Assembly (NCBI GenBank): GCA_016783155.1
Contig: JADHXB010000006.1
Location: 1 to 35,911 of the forward strand
DNA: 35,911 bases
Direction of reading: 5' to 3'
From: Dehalococcoidia bacterium
GTDB taxonomy: Bacteria > Chloroflexota > Dehalococcoidia > GIF9 > UBA5629
Positions 7,631-17,750 of the stretch are shown piece after piece. The translations under genes and the position numbers were made by a program. Numbering within the stretch: the first letter of the stretch is position 1; each line of letters opens with the position of its first letter. The notes under the pieces were generated by a model. It did not search any database and was not told where the DNA came from. It saw only the letters and a program-made list of their open reading frames with translations.

Positions 7631-8731
7631 TTGGAAATCTGCATCATCGGGCTGCCCAAGAGCGGCAAGACAACGATTTTCAATGCCTTAACCAAGGGAA
7701 AGGCTGACACTAAAACTTACGCCACAACTGCCGCAACTCCTAACATTGGAGTGTCTAAGGTGCCAGAACCTAGACTGCAAGTTCTGGACAGAATATTCCA
7801 TCCTAAGAAGGTAACGCCGGCTGAGGTCAAATATGCTGATATTGCCAGCGCAGCTAAAGGCTTAGACAAGGGAGATGGAATTGGTGGCCAGTTCCTTAAC
7901 TATCTAAGTAACGCTGATGCATTGCTCCAACTAGTCCGAGCCTTTGAGGATGAAAACGTGCCTCATGTAGATGGTAGTATCGACCCGAAACGCGATATAG
8001 CTACGATAGACTTGGAGCTTGTCTTCTCTGATTTGACCATAATTGATAGAAGGCTGAAGCGACTTGAAGATTCTTTGAAGGGTGCTAAGCCATCAGAACG
8101 CGACCTGCTCCTGAAAGAGCAAGCTCTACTTCAAAAGATCAAGTCAGAATTAGAAAAGGATGTACCGATCTGGCAGCAAGGTTTAACTGCTGAGGAATTT
8201 AGAAGCCTGGCCAACTACCAGTTTCTCACTGCCAAACCTATGCTATTGGTCATCAACGTTGGAGAGAATCAGTTAGCACAGGCTTCTTCCCTCGAAGCTG
8301 AAATACGCTCAGCATACTCCCACTCTCAATTCGAGGTAGTCGTCTTATGTGGTAAGTTGGAAATGGAATTAACCCAACTCAGCGATGATGAAGCTGTAGA
8401 ATTTCGTAATGCTCTGGGCCTGACTGAGCCGGCAGTTGATCGCATAATCAGACTTTCCTATCAACTCCTGGGGTTAATCTCTTTCTTCACCACCGTCTCC
8501 GAGGAATTAAAATCCTGGACAATCACCAAAGGAACAACTGCCTTAAAAGCCGCTGGCAAAATCCATTCCGACATCGAAAAGGGATTTATACGGGCGGAAG
8601 TTGTAGGTTTTAACAATTTAGACAAATGCGGCAGCCTGGCTGAAGCCCGAAAACACGGCCTGCTCAGACTAGAAGGCAAAACCTACACCGTGCAAGACGG
8701 TGATATAATAACCTTCCTGTTTAACATTTAG
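7631..8731 (+). CDS. ychF: YchF/Obg-like ribosome-associated ATPase
   Basis: TRAFAC-class P-loop NTPase of the YchF/OLA1 group, which prefers ATP and binds ribosomes. The 366 residues show G1 GLPKSGKTT near the start, the family NxxE motif (LLVINVGEN) in place of NKxD, and a C-terminal TGS domain ending GKTYTVQDGDIITFLFNI. The start is TTG at 7631 with AAGGA 7 nt upstream. The G3 motif, normally DIAG, reads DIAS (D70-S73), and the following segment is AAKGLDKGDG instead of LVKGASKGEG. The gene stands alone behind its own promoter, divergent from rpsF. Family assignment is firm; the effect of the G3 change is unknown. Confidence 0.94.
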   Translation: MEICIIGLPKSGKTTIFNALTKGKADTKTYATTAATPNIGVSKVPEPRLQVLDRIFHPKKVTPAEVKYADIASAAKGLDKGDGIGGQFLNYLSNADALLQLVRAFEDENVPHVDGSIDPKRDIATIDLELVFSDLTIIDRRLKRLEDSLKGAKPSERDLLLKEQALLQKIKSELEKDVPIWQQGLTAEEFRSLANYQFLTAKPMLLVINVGENQLAQASSLEAEIRSAYSHSQFEVVVLCGKLEMELTQLSDDEAVEFRNALGLTEPAVDRIIRLSYQLLGLISFFTTVSEELKSWTITKGTTALKAAGKIHSDIEKGFIRAEVVGFNNLDKCGSLAEARKHGLLRLEGKTYTVQDGDIITFLFNI

Positions 8732-8815
8732 AGGAAACCGCCCTCATTCAAAATTATGTCACTTCAAGAGAACTATAAGTGGTGTCGCCATCTTCAACAT
8801 CCTCATCTTAGATGG

Positions 8816-8821
8816 TATAAT
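8816..8821 (+). promoter_or_regulatory. Extended -10 promoter before the PEP-synthase-like gene
   Basis: A perfect TATAAT preceded by TGG (TGnTATAAT). A weak -35 (TTCAAC, 8793-8798) lies 17 nt upstream. The predicted start near 8828 gives a ~31 nt leader holding AAGGAGG just before the ATG. It may drive the whole 8859-16322 block, since later gaps are 55 nt or less. Confidence 0.6.
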
Positions 8822-8858
8822 ACTCCCACAGAGAGCAATTCGAACAACAAGGAGGGAT

Positions 8859-11126
8859 ATGAAACAAGGGACAAAGGTTATTGTTTGGTTTGACGAAGTA
8901 ACCAAGGATGACATTCCTCTAGTAGGTGGCAAGGGGGCCAACTTGGGTGAGATGGTTCATGCTCGGATACCGGTGCCGCCAGGTTTCATCGTCACCGCAG
9001 ATGCCTATTTCAAATTCCTAAAAACTAGCAAGGTTATAGACGAAATCAGTGGATACCTTGAAGGCTTGGATGTTAACGATAGCAAAAAGCTTCAAGAAAT
9101 ATCAACCATCATTAAGGATAAGATTTCCAGCATACCTATGCCGCCTGACACGGTTAAGGAGATTAAAGACGCTTATCACAAACTAGGCCAAGGACTGGTA
9201 GCTGTCCGTTCCTCAGCCACAGCCGAGGACTTGCCCGAGGCTTCTTTCGCCGGGCAACAACGCACCTTCCTCAACATTCAAGGGGAAGATGCGGTAGTGG
9301 CGGCAGTACAAGGCTGCTGGAGTTCCCTGTTTGAACCAAGGGCTATATTCTACAGACAGCAGCAAGGTTTTGACCACCTCAAGGTTGGTATTGCCGTACC
9401 AGTGCAAATAATGGTGCAATCGGAGGCATCAGGAGTCCTATTCACGATAGAGCCACTGAGCAACGACACAATGAAAATCCTCATTGAAGCAATTTACGGG
9501 CTGGGTGAAGCTATTGTTTCCGGTGAAGTCACTCCTGACCAGTATTTGTTGGATAAGAGCAAAATTAGGATTCTTGACAAGCAAATTCACAAACAGGAAT
9601 GGCAACTGGCAAAGAATACAAAGGCACCAGCAGGCGAACTGGAACAGAACATTAAGATAAATGTCCCAGCCTCAAGACAAACTCTACAAAAGATAACCGA
9701 CGAGGACATAGTCGCTTTAGCCAAATTGGGCAAGACTATTGAGAACTTATATAAAACCCCACAGGACATTGAGTGGGCAAAACAAGGAACACAGCTATTC
9801 ATCCTTCAAACGCGGCCTGTGACCACCCTGAAACCAAAAGAAGAGATTAAGACAGCTCCTAAAATAGAAGCTCAAGCAATTTTAACCGGCGTTGCAGCCA
9901 GTCCAGGTATAGCCGTTGGCAAAGTTAGAATTTTACCTGAATCATCACAGATAAATAGAATTCAAAATGGTGACGTTCTTGTAGCCGAAATGACAACTCC
10001 GGACTTTGTACCAGCAATGAAACGGGCTGTTGCTATAGTCACTGACCGTGGCGGTAGAACTGCTCACGCTGCCATTGTCAGCCGTGAGCTAGGTATCCCT
10101 TGCGTCGTGGGTACAGAGGTGGCAACCAAAACTCTAAGCGATGGCCAGGAAATCACTGTGGATGGCTCACGGGGAGAAGTCTACGCTGGCAGGGTAGCAG
10201 AGCCAACAAAAACCGCTCCTGTAGTTGTTACTCAGAAACGAATAAAGACAAAAACCAAAGTCTATGTAAATCTGGCTGAGCCAGAACTAGCCGAGACTGT
10301 GGCTGCAAGACATGTAGATGGAGTCGGCTTGCTTAGAGCTGAGTTTATGATTGCACAGATTGGTGGGCATCCTAGATACATGCTGCACGAGGGGAAGGGA
10401 GAGCAGTTCATGGAAATGCTGGCTCGAAACATTACCACTTTCGCTAAGGTTTTCCACCCTCGGCCTGTAGTTTACCGGACTACAGATTTCAAAACCAACG
10501 AGTACAGGAACCTGCGCGGTGGGGACAAATATGAGGAATTTGAGGAGAATCCCATGCTCGGCTACCGTGGCTGCTCCAGATATACACGAGAAACTGAGGT
10601 TTTTAGACTCGAAGTAGAAGCTATCAAGAAAGTAAGCCAGTACTACGATAACCTATATGTCATGATTCCATTCGTCCGCTTCGTAGATGAAATGGCCAGG
10701 ATAAAGAGGTTCCTCGTAGCCGAGGGGCTATATCAGTTCCCCAATTTCAAATTGTGGATGATGGTCGAAGTGCCATCAAATGTCTTTCTCATAGACAAAT
10801 TTATAGACGTTGGCATTGATGGTGTCTCCATCGGTTCTAACGACTTAACTCAATTAATTTTAGGGATAGACAGAGACAACCCCAAGCTAGCCCCACAATT
10901 TGATGAGAGAAACGAGGCAGTGCTCATGGCTATAGAAAAAGTCATTAAGGTTTCGGTCAGCAAGGGCATCACTTCTTCCATCTGCGGACAAGCACCTTCA
11001 GTCTACCCAGAACTTACCGAGAACCTGGTGAAATGGGGCATCACCTCAGTTTCAGTAAGTCCTGACATGATTGACGAAGCAAGACGTATTATTGCTGCTG
11101 CTGAAGCGAAACTTAGCCAGACATAG
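8859..11126 (+). CDS. ppsA: Phosphoenolpyruvate synthase (pyruvate, water dikinase)
   Basis: Three-domain phosphotransferase that makes PEP from pyruvate and ATP, the gluconeogenic step that fits a pyruvate-forming POR. The 755 residues contain an N-terminal ATP-grasp domain (VGGKGANLGEM; AVRSSATAEDLPEASFAGQQ), a swivelling phosphohistidine domain (GGRTAHAAIVSRELG, H403), and a C-terminal PEP/pyruvate TIM barrel (EVPSNVFLIDKF; SIGSNDLTQLILGIDRDN; CGQAPS with C709). It starts at an ATG 4-5 nt after AAGGAGG. E. coli PpsA is 792 aa, so this is full length. Pyruvate phosphate dikinase is less likely, because its length and insertion pattern differ. Confidence 0.93.
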   Translation: MKQGTKVIVWFDEVTKDDIPLVGGKGANLGEMVHARIPVPPGFIVTADAYFKFLKTSKVIDEISGYLEGLDVNDSKKLQEISTIIKDKISSIPMPPDTVKEIKDAYHKLGQGLVAVRSSATAEDLPEASFAGQQRTFLNIQGEDAVVAAVQGCWSSLFEPRAIFYRQQQGFDHLKVGIAVPVQIMVQSEASGVLFTIEPLSNDTMKILIEAIYGLGEAIVSGEVTPDQYLLDKSKIRILDKQIHKQEWQLAKNTKAPAGELEQNIKINVPASRQTLQKITDEDIVALAKLGKTIENLYKTPQDIEWAKQGTQLFILQTRPVTTLKPKEEIKTAPKIEAQAILTGVAASPGIAVGKVRILPESSQINRIQNGDVLVAEMTTPDFVPAMKRAVAIVTDRGGRTAHAAIVSRELGIPCVVGTEVATKTLSDGQEITVDGSRGEVYAGRVAEPTKTAPVVVTQKRIKTKTKVYVNLAEPELAETVAARHVDGVGLLRAEFMIAQIGGHPRYMLHEGKGEQFMEMLARNITTFAKVFHPRPVVYRTTDFKTNEYRNLRGGDKYEEFEENPMLGYRGCSRYTRETEVFRLEVEAIKKVSQYYDNLYVMIPFVRFVDEMARIKRFLVAEGLYQFPNFKLWMMVEVPSNVFLIDKFIDVGIDGVSIGSNDLTQLILGIDRDNPKLAPQFDERNEAVLMAIEKVIKVSVSKGITSSICGQAPSVYPELTENLVKWGITSVSVSPDMIDEARRIIAAAEAKLSQT

Positions 11127-11162
11127 CATTGCAACGAAGCAGGAAAATAAACTTAAGTTTTG

Positions 11163-12197
11163 ATGGTCAATCTGAACATTCGGCAGCGGATAGAGGAATC
11201 TGAAAACAGCCTTTCCTCATACGCGGCAAAAAGCAGGTTTAGCCGAGGCAGACTCAAATGGGAGGAACCTTGCCCAATACGCACAGATTTTCAGCGGGAC
11301 CGCGACCGCATCATTCACTCCAAGGCTTTTCGTCGCCTCAAGCACAAAACCCAGGTCTTTATTGCACCATCGGGTGACCATTATGTAACACGGCTGACAC
11401 ATACTTTAGAGGTTTCACAGATCGCCAGAACTATATCCAGAGCGCTGAACCTTAACGAGGATTTGACAGAGGCTATTGCTTTAGGACATGACTTAGGCCA
11501 CACCCCATTTGGTCATGTCGGTGAGCAAGTTCTAGATGAGCTTTGCCCCGGTGGATTCAAGCATAACGAGCAGAGTTTAAGGGTAGTCGATTTACTGGAA
11601 AAAGACGGTCAAGGACTGAACCTAACCTGGGAAGTGAGAGATGGCATCTTGAATCATTCCAAGAGCGGGATTGAGATACTTGGAGAAGGATGGACAGATA
11701 TTGGTACTATCGAAGGCCAGGTAGTAAAGATGGCTGACATTGTTGCTTATGTCAACCACGATACTGCCGACGCAATCAGAGCTGGCGTTATAGCTGAAAA
11801 CGAGCTGCCTGCCTCCGCAATCAGGCTTCTCGGTCACACTTCTTCTCAGCGGATTAACACACTGGTCTCCGACATCGTCAGCTATTCCTTGGCTCATATG
11901 GGCGACGTCAACCTGACAAAGGCGGTCATTGGAATAAATACAGAAATCCTAGAAGCAGCTAACAGCTTGCGTGAGTTTCTTTTTGACAAGGTGTATAATC
12001 CCAGCTTAGCTAATAAAGATACAGCAAAGGCACAAAAAGTAATACGTCTGCTGTACTCCTATCTCCTGAAACACGAAGCTACGTTGCCAAGAGAATATGC
12101 CCTGCGCGATGACACTGTAGAACGGAAGATTGCTGACTATATTGCCGGCATGACAGACCAGTATGCAATAAGGACTGCCAAAGAAATCTCATGCTGA
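11163..12197 (+). CDS. dgt: Deoxyguanosinetriphosphate triphosphohydrolase-like HD protein
   Basis: HD-domain dNTPase of the Dgt type-2 family (344 aa), which splits dNTPs into deoxynucleosides and triphosphate. Metal ligands are visible as H80 in THTLEV, H109-D110 in GHDLGHTPFGH, and an Asp in MADIVAYVNHD. Before these are RDRDRIIHSKAFRRLKHKTQ and HYVTRLTH, typical of the family. The ATG at 11163 is preferred over a TTG one codon earlier; no good Shine-Dalgarno is close. It lies 36 nt after the PEP synthase gene and 53 nt before dnaG, and linkage with dnaG-rpoD suggests dNTP control around replication. Confidence 0.93.
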   Translation: MVNLNIRQRIEESENSLSSYAAKSRFSRGRLKWEEPCPIRTDFQRDRDRIIHSKAFRRLKHKTQVFIAPSGDHYVTRLTHTLEVSQIARTISRALNLNEDLTEAIALGHDLGHTPFGHVGEQVLDELCPGGFKHNEQSLRVVDLLEKDGQGLNLTWEVRDGILNHSKSGIEILGEGWTDIGTIEGQVVKMADIVAYVNHDTADAIRAGVIAENELPASAIRLLGHTSSQRINTLVSDIVSYSLAHMGDVNLTKAVIGINTEILEAANSLREFLFDKVYNPSLANKDTAKAQKVIRLLYSYLLKHEATLPREYALRDDTVERKIADYIAGMTDQYAIRTAKEISC

Positions 12198-12250
12198 AAG
12201 GAAAAACTGCTTTTAGCCAGGAGTTTGAAACAGGTGATTGAGTTTTTGAA

Positions 12251-14116
12251 ATGAGTGTGATTGATGATGTAAAACAGAGACTGGATATTGTGCAGGTCGT
12301 CTCTGAATATACAAACTTACAGAAATCGGGCCGAAGTTATAAGGCATTATGTCCGTTTCATAGTGAAAAGACCCCATCGTTTTTTGTATTCCCCGAGCGG
12401 CAGAGCTGGCACTGTTTTGGAGCTTGTGGTACCGGTGGAGATATCTTCTCATTCATCATGAAGAAAGAAGGCGTTGATTTTACACAAGCACTACATCTTT
12501 TAGCTAATAAGGCAGGAGTTTCCTTGGTTGCTCTGACAACCCCAGAGAAGCAGACTCAAAACAAAGAGAGGGAAAGATTATTTGAAATAAATGAAGCCGC
12601 CGCCGAATATTACCACCACCTGTTGTTGAACACTTCTGTGGGCGAGATAGCAAGGAACTATGTGGCTAAACGAGGGCTATCACCTGAGACAATTAAGAGC
12701 TTCCAGCTAGGTTTCGCGCCAGACGGCTGGGAAACTATAAAACAGTACTTAAAGGGCAAAGGATACGAGGAAGCAGATCTGTTAGCTGCTGGTCTATTGG
12801 TAGAACGGGATGACAAAAACAGCTACGACCGATTTCGCAGTCGTTTAATATTCCCTATTCGGAACATCCAGGGAAAGGCTATAGGCTTTGGTGGCAGGGC
12901 ACTAGACGATTCTCTGCCTAAATATCTAAACTCTCCCCAAACACCAGTTTTCGACAAGAGCAGCAGCCTCTACGGGATTGACCATGCCAAAATAGCCGCA
13001 CGTCAGAAAGACCAGGCAGTAATTGTAGAAGGTTATATGGATGTTCTAACAGCCCACCAGCATGGATATGATAACGTAGTTGCCTCCATGGGGACATCTA
13101 TGACTGACAAGCAGCTGGCTATTCTTAAAAACCTGACCAAGAATTTAATACTGGCTCTTGATGCAGACACCGCAGGAGAAGAAGCCATCTCACGAAGCGG
13201 TGAGATGATAGATAAGATGCTACCAGTACCACCATCATTTTACGGGTGGGTAAAATATGAGGATGCTCACAACGCGGAAGTAAAGATTCTAGTCTTACCT
13301 CAAAACAAAGATCCAGACGATATAATCAAAGAAGATGATTCACAGTGGCAAAAGCTGATAATAGATGCTAAACCCATGATTGGCTTCATCCTTGAAACAG
13401 TAATTGCTAAAGTTGATCTAGCAAGTGCCAGAGATAAGTCTCTGGCTGTAGAAAAACTTCTGCCGCTGCTTTTCGAGATGCATGACCCGTTGCGGCAAGC
13501 CCACTATGTGGAAAGACTTGCCAAATTATTGAAAATTGATGAGCGCATTTTAGTCGATACATTGAGACGGTTCAGCATTATCGAAAGAAAACGAAAAACA
13601 ACCAAAAACATGAAGGCTTACACACCTATAGTCCCCGCTATCATTTCATCCAGTCCCCTTGAGCAATATTGCTTAGCTTTGTTGCTTCAGTATCCGGAGC
13701 TTAAGGCAGAAAGTGCGGGACTATCACCTGACTATTTTGAGAGCAGCGAAAACAAAGTGTTGTTTGTAAAATGGAAGCAAAGTGATGACCTTGCCTCTCT
13801 TGAGAATAGGCTCGACAGCGCTCTTCAAGAGTATTTGCAGAGCCTCATGTCTAGAGTCTTCCCCCCAACACTCAAAGAGAGCGAGGCAATTCGGCGTGAA
13901 ACCATCGATGACTGTGTTCTTCGCCTACAAGAGAGAAGGTTGAGAAACTTAGAGGTTGAAAAACAAGAACTTTTGGCTATTGAAGCTGAGACGGGTGGAA
14001 CAGCAGCACAATTAGCTAAACTAGAAGAGCAAGGCTTGGAAGTCAGTAAACAGCTTAGAGAGGTCTTCACCAAGCAAAAACATCGCCGACAATTAGCAAG
14101 GAGGGATGGGCAATGA
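12251..14116 (+). CDS. dnaG: DNA primase
   Basis: Makes RNA primers at the replication fork. The 621 residues contain a CHC2-type zinc domain (C34, H37, C55, C59), a Toprim catalytic core with E260 in VEGYMDV and the metal pair D304/D306 in [11 protein letters not shown], the [18 protein letters not shown] segment, and a C-terminal helicase-interaction region (about 470-620). The second zinc pair is [10 protein letters not shown], so the last two Cys are three residues apart where E. coli has two. The gene ends in a 4 nt ATGA overlap with rpoD, as in the classical macromolecular synthesis operon. The matching DnaB is at 28.5-29.8 kb. Confidence 0.97.
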   Translation: MSVIDDVKQRLDIVQVVSEYTNLQKSGRSYKALCPFHSEKTPSFFVFPERQSWHCFGACGTGGDIFSFIMKKEGVDFTQALHLLANKAGVSLVALTTPEKQTQNKERERLFEINEAAAEYYHHLLLNTSVGEIARNYVAKRGLSPETIKSFQLGFAPDGWETIKQYLKGKGYEEADLLAAGLLVERDDKNSYDRFRSRLIFPIRNIQGKAIGFGGRALDDSLPKYLNSPQTPVFDKSSSLYGIDHAKIAARQKDQAVIVEGYMDVLTAHQHGYDNVVASMGTSMTDKQLAILKNLTKNLILALDADTAGEEAISRSGEMIDKMLPVPPSFYGWVKYEDAHNAEVKILVLPQNKDPDDIIKEDDSQWQKLIIDAKPMIGFILETVIAKVDLASARDKSLAVEKLLPLLFEMHDPLRQAHYVERLAKLLKIDERILVDTLRRFSIIERKRKTTKNMKAYTPIVPAIISSSPLEQYCLALLLQYPELKAESAGLSPDYFESSENKVLFVKWKQSDDLASLENRLDSALQEYLQSLMSRVFPPTLKESEAIRRETIDDCVLRLQERRLRNLEVEKQELLAIEAETGGTAAQLAKLEEQGLEVSKQLREVFTKQKHRRQLARRDGQ

Positions 14117-15681
14117 CCTCAGATAGCGATGAAAGGCTTCTGTCCTATTTCCCTAGGAAACGCAGAAGCAAATTGGACTCCGAGGATATTCTTGGCGTTG
14201 ATGATGAATCACTTATAAACCCGGATAATACTTGGGAAACTTTCGACAAATATGAGTCTGAAGAAGATACTGCCCAAATCGCTTTCCCATGGGAAGACGA
14301 AGAGGATGCTGAACTTGAAAATGAATTGGCAGGTAAGGAAGAGAAAGAGGATGAGTCACCGATTGGTCTTGAACTAGAGCATGTTGAGCACGAAACCATT
14401 GATGACCCAGTTCGTATGTATCTCCACGAGATTGGCAAAGTCTCACTGCTCACTGCAAACGATGAGAAGGTGTTGGCTAGCAAAATTGAGGAGGCCAAAT
14501 ATCTGGAAAAGATTGAAGCGCTTTACTTTCAGCGCCATGGCGAATATCCGTCAACAGTTGATATAGTAATATACTTGCTCCGTCATTTGCTTGCATCACA
14601 ACCATTGATCTCCATTCTTAGCAAAAGACTTAAGCTCGCTGCTACAGACAACTTCATCATGAGAATTCACGATCCAAAGCTGCGGTCAGCCATTGATAAA
14701 GTGATTGACCAAGAATTAGTGGAAGCTATTGCTAAGGACACCAATAAAAGCGCTCCCGAGGTTGAACAAAATTTTATAAGCTTCTCTACAGACAGTCGAC
14801 TCCTACCCGCAGAATTAGTCAAGCTCATAGGAGAAAAAACTACCTGGAAGCAGTTAGAATCTCTGGTCGCCGAGCCCGTCAAGCCCGAATTCCTCTCTCA
14901 GCTCCATGCACATACTCAGGAATTTAAAGCCCATTTCACTAAAGTAAAAAAAACAGCAAGGAAATCAGAAAGACACCTTACTGAAGCAAATCTACGCTTG
15001 GTGGTCAGCGTAGCCAAGAAATATGTAGGCCACGGGATGCCACTCCTTGACCTTATCCAAGAAGGGAATATCGGGCTAGTCCGCGCTGTGGAGAAATTTG
15101 AATATCGAAAAGGGTATAAATTCAGCACTTATGCTACTTGGTGGATTAGGCAAGCTATTACCCGAGCTATAGCTGACCAAGCCCGCACCATTCGTATCCC
15201 GGTGCATATGGTAGAAACTATCAATAGACTGCTAAAAGTCAACCGCCGCTTATCTCAAGAATATGGGCGTGAACCAAGTTACGAGGAAATTGGTAAGGGC
15301 ATGGAAATATCTTCAGACAGAGTAAGAGAAATCCTGAAGTTATCTCAGATGCCGATATCTTTAGAGATGCCCATAGGCGAAGAGGAAGACAGTCACCTCG
15401 GCGATTTCATTGAAGACCGAGCTACCTTACCACCAGCCGATGTCGCCTCGCAAGAATTGCTTAAGACACAATTAAACAAAATACTCTCTGAACTCACTGA
15501 CAGAGAGAGAAAGGTCATACTACTCAGATTCGGTTTGGAGGACGGACGAGCCCGAACCTTAGAGGAGGTCGGCAAGGAATTTAATGTAACCCGAGAGCGA
15601 ATCCGTCAAATCGAGGCTAAAGCACTCCGCAAACTACGTCATCCCAGCCGAAGCCGAAAGCTTAAAGACTATCTGGAATAA
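14113..15681 (+). CDS. rpoD: Primary RNA polymerase sigma factor (sigma-70/RpoD)
   Basis: Housekeeping sigma factor, 522 aa. Region 1.2 is [20 protein letters not shown] (about 96-115). A ~165-residue non-conserved insertion separates it from region 2, which starts [18 protein letters not shown] (about 289) and includes [17 protein letters not shown]. Region 3 follows, then region 4 with [20 protein letters not shown], the -35-binding helix-turn-helix. The N-terminus is acidic (many Asp/Glu, residues 15-90), as in region 1.1. AAGGAGG precedes the ATG, which overlaps the dnaG stop. Promoters of the TTGACA/TATAAT type elsewhere in the window are consistent with this factor. Confidence 0.98.
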   Translation: MTSDSDERLLSYFPRKRRSKLDSEDILGVDDESLINPDNTWETFDKYESEEDTAQIAFPWEDEEDAELENELAGKEEKEDESPIGLELEHVEHETIDDPVRMYLHEIGKVSLLTANDEKVLASKIEEAKYLEKIEALYFQRHGEYPSTVDIVIYLLRHLLASQPLISILSKRLKLAATDNFIMRIHDPKLRSAIDKVIDQELVEAIAKDTNKSAPEVEQNFISFSTDSRLLPAELVKLIGEKTTWKQLESLVAEPVKPEFLSQLHAHTQEFKAHFTKVKKTARKSERHLTEANLRLVVSVAKKYVGHGMPLLDLIQEGNIGLVRAVEKFEYRKGYKFSTYATWWIRQAITRAIADQARTIRIPVHMVETINRLLKVNRRLSQEYGREPSYEEIGKGMEISSDRVREILKLSQMPISLEMPIGEEEDSHLGDFIEDRATLPPADVASQELLKTQLNKILSELTDRERKVILLRFGLEDGRARTLEEVGKEFNVTRERIRQIEAKALRKLRHPSRSRKLKDYLE

Positions 15682-15716
15682 GCCAGCATAATATCCTGGC
15701 TGCTAGGAGGAACTAA

Positions 15717-16322
15717 ATGAGACTGATTAAAGGGATAATCATGGTCATTGGCGTAATCGGGGTTATGGTCATCTTTGCCCTGATTATAGGCTACTATCTT
15801 TACTCGCTTTCGCCTCCAATCCAAGCGAAGGTAATACCAGTGATGGGAAGCCCCGAAGCAGTCCAAAGTTTTGACCAGAAACTAGATGCGCTCGAAAGCC
15901 AAATCAAAGCCGCGGTTAACGCTGGGGAAAGTAAACAGGTAAGCTTGGTAATCACCGAGAACGAAATCAATTCCAAGTTTGCTCAAATGCTAGCCGAAGG
16001 CAAGCTGTCACCATTGAAACGTGTATTGATTAACTTCGGTGACGGCTATTTCTTAACTTATGCGGTGGTAGATACTCCTGGAATGGACGCTAGAACGGGC
16101 TTAATGGGACGAGTGGAGATTATAGAAGGTAAACCCAAAGTAGTAATAGATGAGTTCAATTTGGGCAAATTACCCCTACCGAAATCTGTAAACAGCAGGG
16201 CTGAACAACTGATGAATATCATAGTAAGCCTGCAATTACCTGAGGTGTCTCTGAATATAACCAGTGTTGAAATCAAAAATCGCGAGTTGACTGTCACTGG
16301 AACTACCAAAACCATGAAGTAA
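15717..16322 (+). CDS. Membrane-anchored protein of unknown function after rpoD
   Basis: A 201-residue protein that I do not recognise with certainty. One N-terminal transmembrane helix (about residues 5-30, IIMVIGVIGVMVIFALIIGY) is followed by an extracytoplasmic domain of alternating strands. The phrase LVITENEINSKFAQMLAEGK and the overall layout resemble YpmS/DUF2140- or DUF2993-like proteins, some of which are BPI/LolA-type lipid binders; that is an inference from style, not a motif match. There is a strong AGGAGG 7 nt before the ATG. It follows rpoD by 35 nt, is probably co-transcribed with it, and converges on ffh with an 8 nt gap. Confidence 0.75.
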   Translation: MRLIKGIIMVIGVIGVMVIFALIIGYYLYSLSPPIQAKVIPVMGSPEAVQSFDQKLDALESQIKAAVNAGESKQVSLVITENEINSKFAQMLAEGKLSPLKRVLINFGDGYFLTYAVVDTPGMDARTGLMGRVEIIEGKPKVVIDEFNLGKLPLPKSVNSRAEQLMNIIVSLQLPEVSLNITSVEIKNRELTVTGTTKTMK

Positions 16323-16330
16323 AAGTTACC

Positions 16331-17662
16331 TCACCGCCCCAGCATACCCATCAAGTTTTTAGGCAGTTTTCCTTGTGCCGCCATTTTAGCTAGTTTTTGC
16401 ATCTGGTAGAATTGATTCAGCAATTGATTGATGTCCCTGGTTGTTGTTCCACTGCCCTGCGCGATACGCCGCCTTCGACTCCCATTAACAATAGCTGGGT
16501 TACACCTCTCTTCTGGAGTCATTGATAGGATAATAGCCTCAATTTTTCGCATCTGGCTCTCCTCACCACCTTGAGGGATACTGGAGGCAAGTTTCGAAAA
16601 ACCAGGTAACAATTCAACTAATTGAGTTAGTGACCCCATTTTCTTAAGCTGACGTAACTGCCCCAAAAAGTCTTCAAGATTGAACTCCATGGTGCGCATC
16701 TTTTTCTCTAGCTGCTTGGCATGCCGCTCGTCAAAAACCTTCTCTGCCTTCTCAATGAGAGTAAGTACATCCCCCATACCCAAAATGCGAGATGCCAAGC
16801 GATCTGGATAAAAAGGCTCAAGTGCACTTGCTTTTTCGCCGGTGCCAATGAATTTTACTGGAATTCCCGTGACGAACTTGATGGAAAGAGCAGCACCACC
16901 CCGAGCATCCCCATCCATCTTAGTCAAAATAAGCCCGGTCAAGCCGATACTCTTGTTGAACTCCTCAGCTGTGTTTACTGCATCCTGACCGGTCATAGCA
17001 TCAACTATCAATATCACCTCTGAAGGGTGAATTTCAGATTTCAGTTGTGCCAGTTCCTTCATCATTGCTTCATCAACGTGAAGACGTCCTTGAGTATCAA
17101 TAATCACCCAAGTAGCTGCCATCTCTTGGGCTCTCTTTAGAGATCGGCGGCAGATAGCTAACGGTGCCGCCTTAGCATTCTCACTTGAGACCGGTATGTC
17201 CAACTGTTTACCCAGCATCACTAACTGATCAATAGCAGCCGGTCGGCGCGTATCAGCAGCCACTAGCAAAGGATGCTGTCCAGTGCTTTTAAGATGCAGA
17301 GCCAACTTAGCTGCTGTAGTAGTCTTCCCCGAACCCTGCAAACCGACAAGCATGGCAATAGAAGGTGGCCGACTAGCTGCCACAAGATGATTACGCTCCT
17401 TACCTAAGATATTTATGAGTTCTTCGTTAACAATTTTTATGATTTGCTGAGCTGGAGTGAGACTCTCCAATACCTGGGTGGTCAAAGCCCGCTCCCTTAC
17501 ACCAGCAAGAAAACTTTTCACCACTTTAAAATTAACATCGGCTTCCAGAAGAGCTAAGCGTATCTGCCGCAAAGCTTCATCAATATCTTTTTCACTGAGC
17601 CTCCCCCTACTGCCGAGGCTACTGAATACCTTGCCTAGTTTTTGGGTCAGGACTTCAAACAT
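16331..17662 (-). CDS. ffh: Signal recognition particle protein Ffh
   Basis: GTPase that binds 4.5S RNA and signal peptides and delivers ribosomes to FtsY and SecYEG. The 443 residues show the N domain, G1 GLQGSGKTTTAAKLA (107-121), ADTRRPAAIDQL, TKMDGDARGGAALS, and a C-terminal M domain with the RNA-binding helix pair (SRRRRIAQGSG) and a Met-rich end. The G3 motif DTAG reads DTQG (D189-G192). The start ATG at 17662 has no Shine-Dalgarno, and its predicted promoter leaves a leader of only about 8 nt. The neighbouring plus-strand gene converges 8 nt away. Confidence 0.97.
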   Translation of the reverse strand: MFEVLTQKLGKVFSSLGSRGRLSEKDIDEALRQIRLALLEADVNFKVVKSFLAGVRERALTTQVLESLTPAQQIIKIVNEELINILGKERNHLVAASRPPSIAMLVGLQGSGKTTTAAKLALHLKSTGQHPLLVAADTRRPAAIDQLVMLGKQLDIPVSSENAKAAPLAICRRSLKRAQEMAATWVIIDTQGRLHVDEAMMKELAQLKSEIHPSEVILIVDAMTGQDAVNTAEEFNKSIGLTGLILTKMDGDARGGAALSIKFVTGIPVKFIGTGEKASALEPFYPDRLASRILGMGDVLTLIEKAEKVFDERHAKQLEKKMRTMEFNLEDFLGQLRQLKKMGSLTQLVELLPGFSKLASSIPQGGEESQMRKIEAIILSMTPEERCNPAIVNGSRRRRIAQGSGTTTRDINQLLNQFYQMQKLAKMAAQGKLPKNLMGMLGR

Positions 17663-17676
17663 CAGCCATCTATAGC

Positions 17677-17705
17677 ATTCTACTTAGGACTGTCTCTACA
17701 GTCAA
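17677..17705 (-). promoter_or_regulatory. ffh promoter, nearly leaderless
   Basis: On the minus strand TTGACT (17700-17705), an exact 17 nt spacer, then TAGAAT (17677-17682). The predicted start near 17670 is only about 8 nt from the ffh ATG at 17662. The inverted repeat GACTGT-N4-ACAGTC (17688-17703) lies inside the spacer and -35 box and could be an operator. Confidence 0.65.
17688..17703. repeat. Inverted repeat in the ffh promoter spacer
   Basis: GACTGT (17688-17693), 4 nt CTCT, ACAGTC (17698-17703): a perfect 6-bp dyad overlapping the -35 box and spacer of the ffh promoter. It may be a regulator site or chance; there is no T-run, so it is not a terminator. Confidence 0.5.
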
Positions 17706-17750
17706 TTGTGATACAATAAAAGCAGGGTTGCAAACCATAAAGCCAACCTC

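Noticed and set aside
14145-14498. Serine-rich minus-strand frame opposite the rpoD N-terminus.
   Set aside because: It is the complement of the acidic region 1.1 codons (GAA/GAG giving Ser/Leu codons), not a gene.
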